Positions 43,787 to 53,982 of a stretch of 64,000 nt of DNA are shown here, in pieces. Location: positions 682,001-746,000 of the forward strand of contig NW_012236526.1 of the NCBI RefSeq assembly GCF_000787575.1, written 5' to 3'. Positions within the stretch are counted from its first letter, which is position 1; every line of letters starts with the position of its first letter. Position numbers and translations under genes: made by a program. Under the pieces are notes generated by a model. The model had not been told where the DNA came from and searched no databases. It was given only the letters and a program-made list of their open reading frames with translations. Source of the stretch: Acytostelium subglobosum LB1. Lineage: Eukaryota; Evosea; Eumycetozoa; Acytosteliales; Acytosteliaceae.

Positions 43787-44642
43787 AATCCAACACTTTT
43801 GTGATCCTGATTGACCAACTGTGGTACATCTACAATTCTTGAGGATTGCATCGGGAAGGTAGCCCTCATATCGCAGGTCGCCACACACCCTGCCTAACTT
43901 GGGATAATCGAGTGATCTCTTTCCTGTCTTTTCAGTCCATGGCTTGGTCGAGACGAATCCATCGGTGTGCATGCGCATGATCTTGCGACCACGAGAAATG
44001 ATGAATGGCATGATGCGAGCGAATGGCGTGTTGCAGGCTGATTTGATCATCGCGCCCCATTGGCTGTTGGAGTGATGCGATCGTTCTCAGTCCATCGCTG
44101 GTCTTGATGACCTCCTCATAGCGCTCCATGTTGACGCACTGCTTGGTCTTGTTGCGCTTGGAGCACCCCAGAGACGTTGATAGAAACACTTGCAAAGGAG
44201 TAGGGCTCTAATCTAGATTTGGGCCCACATGCATCTATCCAGCCGAAGACCTGATCGATATACTTGCCGAACAGATCGGAGCCAAACTTCCTGCAGCTGC
44301 TGTCGTAGAGGCAGTTGTTCCATTCGCCATTGCAGCCGCCTGCCTTGACCTTTGCTTGATGGATGTAGATGTAGACCGATTTGAATGTGTCAGGCATTGG
44401 CGCGCAGTACTCGTGAGGATCAAACATGATGATTGGCTCGCCTACCTTGGTGAACTTGCCCGAGCGATACTGATGATTGCCATATTCACGACCTCTATCC
44501 TCGCATTGGAACCGTAACGCTGGAGCGTGTTGCTGTCTCGCTGTGCGATTCGCTCGATCTCTGCTCTGTGTATTTGCCTGTCACCTTGATCTCGGTCACG
44601 CCCGTCTTCTTCCGCCAATGGTCTTTTGTTGATCTACTCATT
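43787..44642 (-). mobile_element. fossil of a virus-like element with a B-family DNA polymerase-like part (tentative)
   Basis: GC-richer minus-strand DNA with polymerase-like coding character spread over overlapping frames between the third NTPase copy and the orphan gene. One short stretch, MRMHTDGFVS, resembles the metal-binding motif C region of protein-primed B-family polymerases found in Polintons, linear plasmids and related viruses. The part upstream has a Cys/Trp-rich conserved look. Only one end of the polymerase region seems to be present, without capsid or integrase parts, and it is broken in several places. No terminal repeats were found. It is probably old, since its composition has partly drifted. 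The family assignment is low confidence. Confidence 0.4.
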
Positions 44643-44996
44643 TTATATATTAATATACACTGAGATGTTAATTTATATCACTTTGAACCTATTTGTTGGC
44701 CATCAACTGCTTGTGGATGTAGCCTTGCTTGTGTCGATTGAGATTGGTGCGACCAACTTCGAAGCCGCATTCACATCTTACCTTTTGTTTGATGTATGTG
44801 ACGCTCTCCGAGTTCTCGTCCGACATGTTATATCTGTGAGAGATAAATTGTTAATATATGTTGTGTTTGAAGTGTTCTGCTGTCTCTGGTGGTACTTCGG
44901 CTTGGTGTGGAGATGCTCATCTCTTACACCCTTCATTGTGGCAATTGCACTTCATTATCATTTCAAATAACTACAAAGCCTACATTCTACAACAAC

Positions 44997-45800
44997 ATGT
45001 CACTGAATATAAACAATGACACCACCTCCCAAGCTATAGCTGATCACCTCCGTCTGCCCAATGGTCACCCAGACAGGATTGCAATCATGAATGGCCTCAT
45101 CGATGGTCCATATTTACGGACCACTAGTACCCTAGATGATATTGCTACAGACTTCCCGACGATCACCCCACGGACCAGAAGAATGTTATATGCCCTCGTG
45201 CACCCTGAGGCATAGGTGTTGCCATTGTGAGATCATCGTTCATTACTAACATTCTGACCATCAAGTGGAATAGTCCTTGATGAAGATGCCGGCTTTGTCA
45301 GGGTATTCTACAAAGATACAGATACTCTACCAGCCAAGGTCTTTCGCAGTGGTGTTGACTGGTCCACCGTCGCAATGTCATTTGGAATTAGTAGAGGCTC
45401 ACTAAAGATGGGTGAGGAGTACCATGCAGTGGAGCATTTCCCATTTCCATCAGGTGAGTATACGTTGACGGACACTGTAAGTCACTTTGTTTATTATCAT
45501 GTTGTCTTTGTGCTAATGACAATGTCAGCCATATTCATTCCAACTTTATACCGCGATTACCTTTAACTTAGGGAAGTTGGCTTTCAAGATGGGTTTTCAA
45601 CCAAAGATTCTTTGGTTGAAACAACATCCTTCTATTCAACGCAATCTGGAATGCAACTCATTGAAACTTGAGCCAACAACAACGCAATCAAACATTCGAC
45701 ATAGACACCAGGTAAAGTTCAATGAACTTAATTACATATCCAGTGATTGTTGGAACTAACACCATCATAGACAACTTTCACACAGGCTAATTCTACTTGA
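44997..45800 (+). CDS. spliced orphan gene, about 200 aa
   Basis: The ATG at 44997 opens MSLNINNDTTSQAIADHLRL. Downstream are an open stretch to 45476 (VLDEDAGFVRVFYKDTDTLP, MSFGISRGSLKMGEEYHAVE) with a GTAAGT donor, exon 45529-45711 after a TCAG acceptor (PYSFQLYTAITFNLGKLAFK) and exon 45771-45800 ending TTFTQANST. These three junctions are in frame. The first junction is uncertain: the initial frame meets a TAG at 45213, and the only in-frame solution I find uses a poor GTTATA donor at 45185 with an acceptor at 45265. Either that, or one nonsense/indel change has occurred. I recognise no domain. It sits between the fossil element and the NTPase remnant and could have arrived with either. 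Confidence 0.45.
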
Positions 45801-45809
45801 TCAACGCCA

Positions 45810-46385
45810 CTCAAACGAGTGCCAGGACAACGAATCAATCTGCTAATATCAGGATGCAATGGAGATCAACTTTCATATAAGTGGGAGCATGTATACCAAC
45901 ATCAAGCCATTCAAAGCACATCCCTTCATTATGTATGCCCACCCAACTTTGATCAATCAAGACCCTGATGCACTGAAGTGTTGTGATCGGATGGAACTCA
46001 ATGTGCATAGTGTCACCGGTGGCCCTAGAGAGCTGAAGTTGCTCAAGCAATGGTCAGAGAAGCATCCACATGCCTACCCAAAGGAGTATGCAATCGAAAG
46101 GAAGGCATACTATCTGGAAATTCTCGAAGATTGCTGGAGCCAAGTCGAAGAAGGACCTGAACATCTCAGTTTCTCAGATTCCTTCATCAGTCTCTTCCCA
46201 GACTCATTAGAAGGCTTTATCTATTATCCACCAAACATGTTGGTCGACAGAGGATTATTGCAACTGGACGCCCGAGGAAATATGTTCTGACATGTCTCGC
46301 CGCGCCACGCAGTCTACCAATTCTACTTCTTTGAACTCCACAAGAAGGGCAATGTGTCATCCAAGAGGTGGGCTGGCCATGATTG
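45810..46385 (+). pseudogene. truncated fourth copy of the NTPase family
   Basis: From CAAACGAGTGCCAGG onward the DNA matches the second half of paralogue A: RVPGQRINLLISGCNGDQLS, TNIKPFKAHP, DPDALKCCDRMELNVHSVTG, RELKLLKQWSEKHPHAYPKE and FPDSLEGFIYYPPNMLVDRG. It lacks the Walker A half, has a frame change near 45895, a deleted codon region in the GNPGE motif and a premature stop at 46288-46290, after which similarity continues to about 46385. It was derived from an A-like copy rather than from B or C. Confidence 0.85.
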
Positions 46386-46524
46386 ACTGATTGATAAATA
46401 TAAAGTTGTTGTTATTGAATGTGTACAACAGTGCACTGTTGCTTTGTCGGCACCAGTCACTGCATTGAGAAGCATCATCATCAATCCCGCGAGTGTGGGA
46501 ACTACTAACTACTACTACCTGCTG

Positions 46525-48210
46525 CTACCTGATGGACAAATAGTTTGTAATGATATCTTCCAGTTCCTTCTCTTCGCGCTGTCTTGACTTTTCGCGGAGT
46601 TTAGTCAACTCCTCAATATGCTGTGGCTTTGAAGGATCGAACACATTGTCTCTATATTCATTCCAACTCCACTACAATTGGGTTGTTAGTCAATCAATCA
46701 ATCAATGGACACATCGATCCATCCACGGTGTCAAGTGACTAGATAACATACCAATGTGATGGAAAACAGTTTCTCGGCAATCTCCTGCCATCGAGTCTTT
46801 TGTGTAGAGTCTGGATGCCGCCTTCGTTCTTCGGTGTGATAGTTAAAGTCCTTTAGGTACTCCTTGAGTATGGGATAGATGGCTGATCGCTGATTGCGGT
46901 TTTCGCTAAAGACCGAGTCGTTCTCGCCCAGATACTTCTCCATCAGCTTGGGCAGCTCCTTCTCCAGCTCCGTGAAGAAGGCCGGCTCAGTCTCGTCGGC
47001 ATGACCATTGTTGTTGTGGCTGTACTGGTATTGGTAGGGCATGTGTTGTTGTTGTTGTTGTTGGTGAGGATGGTGATGAGGTGGAAGTCCCATCACATTG
47101 TAATCTGCGCCGCCATGTGGTTTGTGATACATTGGCGGTGCACCGCCGCCACCGCCGCCATATCTTTTGTTGAAGGATGCCGGTGATGAAGAGTTGGGGG
47201 TGGAGCCACTCTCGCTGGTTGATCGCTTACGAGGCACGCGAGGTTGGTTGTGCATCGAGCTGCCATTGCTATTGCCGCTGTTGACAATAGGCAGGGGCTG
47301 AGGTGAGGAGCCAAGCATGTCGCCAGCGACCATCGCTGAAGTGTCAGCTGCCGTCGAGTAGTTCTGGTAAGGATAACTATATGAGCTGCTTGCACTTGTA
47401 TGCGTATTTGCTCTTGGTTTCACTGTTTGATCATAATAATACATTATATAATATGTGTGTAAGTATGATTGAATGATTGATTGATTGAATGATTTGATTG
47501 ATTGATTGAATGATAGAAATGTATAAAGATGATGATGATGAGGATCCAGTTATTGTTGGGAAATTGAATGATCATGATCAAGATTGAGTGCGTGGGTGTT
47601 GTGTTGTGATTATGATCAGCCAGTGTTTGTTTGATTGTTTGATTGATTGGGTGTGAGTGAGTGGTAACCAAGTGATGTTTGCAGTGTTATTCAAAAAAGG
47701 AAGGGTTGGGTGTGTTAGTGGACCACTGATCAGTCGACTTGTCGTTTTCCCACACACACTCACACACTGCTCCTCCACAGTCTTAGTCTAAGTCTCGGTC
47801 TCTTCTACTGTCGACTGACTGACCCGACTGACCTGACTGTCCTGACTGACTGGCTGAGGCAGTATGTTTATGTTGTGTGTAGTTAGTTGTATTTGTCACA
47901 TACGTCTGTTTCCATTGTTATTGCTGTTGCCGTTGCTGGTACTATTGTTGTTGTTGTATTTCGGTGGTGTTATGCCTGCGTATGTCAGGTTCGAAGGTGA
48001 AAGGTATCCAGTGGTAGGACCTACACCAACAACAACAGGACCTGTATTGTTATTATTATAATATGCATTCAATTGTTGTTGTTGTTGAAGTTGAATATGT
48101 TGTTGTTGTTGTTGTTGTTGTTGTTGATAAAGGTTGTAATGATATAACTGTTGTTGTTGTTGATGATGAAGTTGTTGTTGTTGATGGTGATGTAGATTTA
48201 CACTGTCCAT
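46525..48210 (-). CDS. poly-Gln/His protein, family not recognised
   Basis: Proposed exons are 48210-47904, 47422-46752 and 46671-46525 (374 aa, frame consistent). The last junction (phase 0, GTATGT..TGTAG) is firm. The first exon (MDSVNLHHHQQQQLHHQQQQ, many CAA codons) is joined by a 481-nt intron full of TGAT repeats; if that intron is wrong, the gene starts at the ATG at 47444 (MYYYDQTVKP) and is 279 aa. The middle is low complexity with a basic PRVPRKRSTSESGS patch that could be a nuclear signal. The C-terminal 130 residues are ordered and charged (FFTELEKELPKLMEKYLGEN, YPILKEYLKDFNYHTEERRR, LWSWNEYRDNVFDPSKPQHI), probably helical. It may be a nuclear regulator; no domain could be named. 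Confidence 0.65.
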
Positions 48211-48940
48211 GTTTACTATTTTAAATTATTGATTGAATGATTGATTATGTACAATATATGAATGATGTATGTATGAATGTATAACACACTACATATGATA
48301 ATGATGTTATTATTGTTGTTGAGTATGTCTGTCAGTCTGTCTGTGATGATGAATAGATCGATGATATAGATAGATAAATAGATAGAAAGCGAATGAATGA
48401 AAGGACAAACTAATCATTCAGGACAACCCTTGGCTCTATGAGTGTGGGGAACACTCCCACACTTTCACTTCATTCCTTCATTCATCATGAGGTTTGTTGA
48501 TTCTATTCGGAAGTGGAGTCCACTTGTCTCAAAGTTGTTCATTGTTTATTGAACCGATTTATGAATTATATACTACTTATTGAGGGTATATAACTTATTT
48601 ATCTATAAATTGAATGATTTGTTTATTCTCTAACTCTATAACTAAGAGTAAATGAACAACTTCAGAATATAATTTCTTTTAATTGATTGATCGATTCCTT
48701 GATTATGATGATTAATGATACGATCGGATACTGGACATTGTAATTCAAATAGTACACCTAACAATGATGTATCTCTGTTTGATTGGAACCCCCGACAACA
48801 TTTTATCTCTGATGAGTAGCCCCCCTCTGGGACTCGGTTTCAGAACACTCAATGTTTCGGTCGATTGTTAAAAGTCATAACAAACACTATCTCATAATCA
48901 ATTGATTGGTATCAATCGAACAAACAATCAAATACAGAAT
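48211..48940. other. intergenic spacer
   Basis: Divergent promoter region of the poly-Gln gene and ferredoxin reductase. It contains GATA runs (48356-48390) and an 8-bp hairpin, AGTGTGGG/CCCACACT at 48441-48463. No gene seen. Confidence 0.55.
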
Positions 48941-50724
48941 ATGTTGTCATCATCTATCAGCAGGTCATTGACACAATGTCGCTGCATCAATACCAACATT
49001 GGTAGTGGTGGCAGTGGCATCAGCAATCTAGTCAACTGTGTCAGTAGACTTGGCATATCATCAACTGTCACCAATACACAATATAGATCATACTGCAATG
49101 CCAATGTTACAACGGCTACAGGTACAGCTACAGGTGCCACTACAACATCCAGCCCACACAACCCCTTCCATCTATGTATCATTGGAAGTGGTCCTGCCGG
49201 ACTCTACACAGCCAATCGCATATACAAGCTACTCCCCGACAGCAATGTCACCATCATCGAGAAGTAAGTGTACATCACAGGTCCACCACCCCATGTGGCG
49301 CTGTTAGCTGACCCGACCGCAACCCTAGGCTACCTTACCCATTCGGACTTATTCGTTATGGTATCTCACCGGATCATCAGAATGAGAAGAAGGTTAAGAA
49401 TACATTGGAGAAGACTTTGTTGGAACATTCATCGACTTGTAGATTCGTGGGCAACGTCAACATTGAACAGGACATCACATTCGCGGATATTCAACGTCGA
49501 TTCCATGCTGTGGTGCTGGCGTGTGGCATTGAGGGCGAGAAGAAACTGGGCATACCAGGCGAGGCTACTCTGCAACGAGTGTATGCCGCACGCGACTTTG
49601 TCAGCTGGCTGAACGGCCATCCAGAGTTCCAAAAGAAACAGTTTTCACTTGACAGCGAGGATGTTGTCATTGTTGGCCAGGGCAATGTGGCGCTGGACGT
49701 CGCACGTATGCTGGTCAAACCAGTTTCCGACATTGCTTCCACCGACATTACATCAACTGCTACCGACTTGCTCTCCAACAGCAAGGTACGCAACGTCCAC
49801 ATCGTAGGCCGCCGTGGCCCTGCCCAAGTATCCTTCACAACCAAAGAGGTTCGCGAGATCCTCAAGTTGCCCAATGTCAACACATACATCAATGATCCAG
49901 AATGTCTAAACATGCCAGAGGAAGAAGGTAACGATCAACTTGTACTCGCTGGAATGATCCCTGGCCCCCGATCACACACTTACCTCCCCTCTCCCCATAT
50001 AGCCATCAAGCTGGAAAGAGCTCAAAAGAAGATTGTAGACTTGTTCAAGACACATCTGAAGCCATACTCAGAGTTCAAGGAGGAGGAGGGCAAGAAGAAT
50101 ATTATATTCCATTTCAAGCGATCACCTGTCGAGATGGTTGGCCGCGAGCAGTTGGAGGGTGTCACATTGGTCAAGAACAATCTGGTCGAGGATGCCAAGG
50201 GCTCAATTGTAGCCGTGCCGACAGAGGAGCGCGAATCGATCAAGGCTGGAATAGTATTTAGGAGTATTGGATACACTGGAACCAAGTTTAGCGAGGTGCC
50301 CTTTGACTTTAAACGCGTCAAGATACCCAATGTCATGGGCCGAGTTCTTCAGGACACTGACAGCGATGTGGTCATCCCGGGCCTGTATGTGAGTGGCTGG
50401 ATCAAGTCGGGCCCATCGGGCGCCATCGTCAACGTGTCGGTCAACGCCGAGGAGACCGCACACACAATCAAGGAGGACTTTGATCGCGACGCCTACACCA
50501 ATGCCGTCTCGGGCTATCAGGGCGTCGTGGACCTGCTCAAGTCCAAGGACATCAACCTGATCACGTTTGAGGACTGGAAGAAGATCGAGGACGAGGAGAT
50601 CAAGCGAGGCAAGGAGAAGGGCAAGATCCTGGAGAAGATCATCGTCTTTGACGAGCTCAAGAACATCATATCAAACATTGGTGGTGGTGCAGGTGGCAGT
50701 GCGCCATCCAACGCCTCATCCTGA
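48941..50724 (+). CDS. fdxr: mitochondrial NADPH:ferredoxin (adrenodoxin) oxidoreductase
   Basis: Exons 48941-49263, 49329-49927 and 50003-50724 give 547 aa; the human enzyme is 491. The N-terminus (MLSSSISRSLTQCRC) is a mitochondrial presequence with a Thr-rich extension. HLCIIGSGPAGLYTANRIYK is the FAD-binding motif, LPYPFGLIRYGISPDHQNEK the FDXR signature, VVIVGQGNVALDVARML the NADPH motif, VHIVGRRGPAQVSFTTKEVR a second signature, and GWIKSGPSGAIVNVSVNAEE the C-terminal FAD contact. The second intron (75 nt, GTAACG..ATATAG) has no stop and is a multiple of three, so it can be mistaken for coding; its translation is Pro/Ser-rich and breaks a helix. A charged C-terminal extension (EEIKRGKEKGKILEKIIVFD) is extra. 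The role is electron supply to mitochondrial ferredoxin for Fe-S cluster and heme synthesis. Confidence 0.93.
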
Positions 50725-50799
50725 TTGATTGATCATGGTGGAATAAAGAATGGGTGTGTGATTGTCACACCCTTTATTGATAGTCCGGCTGCCTGGCAG

Positions 50800-52649
50800 C
50801 TAGGCTAGATCAGAGTACTCTTCATCGTCATCGAATGAGTGTGAGTGTGTCTCATCTTCATAGTCATAGGTGGGGTCCTCTTCTTCGTCATCAGTGATGG
50901 TCGACAACTTGGTACCACTTTGTCGCTGTTCTCGCTTCAATCTTTTGATTCGTCGCCGATATTCCATGCGCTCCTCATCACCAGACTCCATGGTGTTGTC
51001 TCCGTCAAAATCTTCGTCGAGTTGCTCCTCGAGATTGCCACGATCCTCCAAGAACTTGTATAGTGATGAACCACCACCGGCTGACAGACGCTGCAACGCC
51101 TGCCTGGACAGGAAACCACCCTCCAGGCGCTCGGTCAGGGCCAGGGCCTTATGTTCATCGAGTAGACGAATGCGAAGTGAGTCCTGATTGAGTATGATCT
51201 TGATGTTCTTGACGTGACATGGCAACGAGTCAAAGGTGTTGCTAACAAAGAATGGGTGGCCAACTGTGAGCTGGACGACAGAGCTCGGGAGTGTTCCTGG
51301 ACTCAGCCCTTTCGAGTATCGCGCTCCAAAGTCAACGTGCGAGAGAGATGGTGGAAGCATTCCAGGGACCACTGGTCGATTGAAACCATTTCCAAACCTG
51401 AGATGGATGAGTGAGCCAGGCAACATGCCTGGGCGGATGTCGCAGTTGAACTCCTCTCCAAAATAAAGGTAGGTGATTGATTGAGGCAGATGAAGCTGGG
51501 TGTGATTGAGCTGATGTCCAAGTGAAAGATGGGTCAGTGACTCGGGCAGGACTCCAGGACCTAGGGGCTGTCTGAACTCCCAGCCAAAGGACAAGTGAGT
51601 GAGTGAAGATGGGAGTATGTTTGGCTGCAGCGGATAATTGAACTGCGATCCGAGCTCAAGACGCCGTAGTCCTTGAGGCAAGGCTTCAGGGAGGAATGCA
51701 TGATTAAAGTCATAGGAAAAGCGGAGGTATGTAAGCGATGAAGGAAGTGAACCGACAGCAATCGGTTGGTTAAAGTGTTCTCCGAATCGAAGGTGAACAA
51801 GGGAGCTAGATAGGACTCCCGGTAAAATGTCTTGGTCAAAGCACTCGCCAAATATGAGATGAGTCAACCATGGTGGCAGCACGTCCAAGCCGTCCAACGA
51901 TCGATTGAAATGGAAGCCAAACTGCAAGTGAGTCAGTCCAAGTGGAAGTGTGCGCGGGGCTATACTCTGATTGAACTGGAAGCCCAAATGAAGAATGGTT
52001 ATGGAGTCTGGAAGTGAATGTTTGGCGATCGGTTGATTGTATGAGTCGCCAAAACGAAGCGAGGTGAGGGTGGCGGGCAGGCTGCCAGGTTCCAATACCT
52101 GATTGAACGTATTTCCGAACGACAAGTGAGTGAGACGAGCAGGTAGTGCACCACATTGTAATGTTTGATTGAACAAACTGCCAAAATGGATATGATTGAC
52201 CGATGCCGGAATACTTCCAACAGGCAACTTGGCATTGAATATATTGCCAAAGTGAAGATGTTGTAATTGACTAGGTATCCTTTCAAGATCCTCTAAAGTG
52301 TTGACCTCTAGATTGAGATGGTTAGTGAGTGGCTGGCTTGGTTGGCCATCGTGATACACATACTATCGTGTGTATCTCGTCGATTGTTTAGGAGCGACAG
52401 AGAGGTGGATATTCGCGAGCGAAAGGTGTTGAGGCTGATGGTGCTGTGCTGCATGTTGAATGTGCTGGTACTGGTGTTGATGCTCTTGTAGTACTCTATT
52501 GATTGATACATGTTGTCCACGTTGAACAAGAGGAATCTTTCAATATCCTTGAACCAATGTTGGCAAGCCAACACCAAGCTTATTCTGTCAATATTGTCAT
52601 CCAAGTACGAGATAATCCTCTGCAGCAGCAGATGATTCAGTCTCAACAT
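50800..52649 (-). CDS. FNIP-repeat, F-box-like protein with acidic tail
   Basis: Two exons, 52649-52364 and 52307-50800 (56-nt intron), give 597 aa. The start is the ATG at 52649: MLRLNHLLLQRIISYLDDNI then LVLACQHWFKDIERFLLFNV, the F-box-like head. Exon 2 carries about 16 highly regular FNIP units (HLHFGNIFNAKLPVGSIP, HLSFGNTFNQVLEPGSLP, HLRFGEHFNQPIAVGSLP). The last 130 residues are charged, with KRLKREQRQSG and an Asp/Glu-rich end. The splice was placed because the FNIP frame and the head frame differ by one and GTATGT..TCTAG restores them. It converges with ferredoxin reductase; the stops are 75 bp apart with an AATAAA between. Confidence 0.88.
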
Positions 52650-53982
52650 TGTCCTTGTAATGTATAGTATCTGTTCTAGGTGGCCTTGAGCTGCAGCCAA
52701 CAACTATGATTGGCCACGTTAAGGTGGACAGTACTGAGGGGATTCCCTTCAAGGGTCGGTTCGCACTGAGCTCAAAGCTCAGAGGAGTGAATCTTGTGGA
52801 TGGGATGGGTCGTTGACTGAGTTGACCTGACCTGATTGACTTACTCCCTGACTGGATAGTATGTTGTTGATTGGTAGTCTGAGTCTATTTGAAACGATAA
52901 TACTAGTTTGTGATAGATAGCATAGCAATGACGACTTTCAAGATAGATACTTGGTAGTACCTCTGGGAGGTCACTACACGTATGGGGCTCGCTGAATCAC
53001 ACCCCACCGCGTGATTGATGGATCAAAAACGATTGTTTAGCCCCAACAATCTCCCTAGACCTGTGTTTGTCGGGGCCGCAAGCATGGGGCATGAGACTGT
53101 CACACAAGAGGTCCACTCTGATCAAAAACATTGAAGCCGAACCGTTTCGAGGACATGAGGTCTTGGCTCCCACCATGACTGATGTTTTTGTCATTGTTGT
53201 TGTTGATGTAGTCTAGACTGGACGCGGTGGTTTGACCTCAACATACGTGATCATGTATTATGATGATGTAATGCAGAACATAGGGATATTCATAATTCAT
53301 AATTCATTTGAATCTTGATTGTAATCCCTTGATTAATGAAACATGTCAGTGAGTTCTAATTGTGGCTAGAGTTGTGTGACTTTGATTGGAACCCGTAAAT
53401 GACATCATCTAATACCTTAAAGGATGCAAAGACAGCATTAGACTCTAAGGTTGAGTCCATAACATCATTATGATGCACCATGGGCAGAGAATGTTCCCAA
53501 AATCTTCTGGAGACCATTCCAATCTTTAATCTTTTGTAAAGGTTCTAGAAATGTGTTAGGTATTAATAGTTAGTTATATTAATAAAATAGAAATTATTAA
53601 TAATGATACAAGATTGTTGGTTGATAGTGATGGTGAATGATGAAAGAGTCAAAGCAGAAACTGATCATTATTTATATCTTCGTCTAGAGATATAAACAGT
53701 GTGCTGTCCTGACCATCAACCATCGTTAATAATGTGTGTGATCAACTTCACACCCCACAACCATTCCCTGGTCGTTTATCTCCCTTCCAATGCACGCATA
53801 ATGAGTTGAGTGAGTGAATGTATGAATTTGGAATCCAAACATCAGTTGTTTGTTTGTTGCACAACACAGGAGGAGTGAGATAGAGATACATAGAGTGATC
53901 ATAGTAAAGAAAGAAGAAAGAGAAAGAGTGATAATATAAGTCATTCGCGAAAGGTAGCAGCAGCAAGGAAACAACAACAGGA
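52650..53982. other. 1.3-kb gene-free spacer
   Basis: Promoter side of both the FNIP gene and the aminotransferase. 52970-53200 is GC-richer, with a 65-codon minus frame I cannot support. 53395-53560 is of unknown nature. 53880-53940 is purine-rich (GAAAGAAAG runs) just before the aminotransferase start. Confidence 0.5.
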
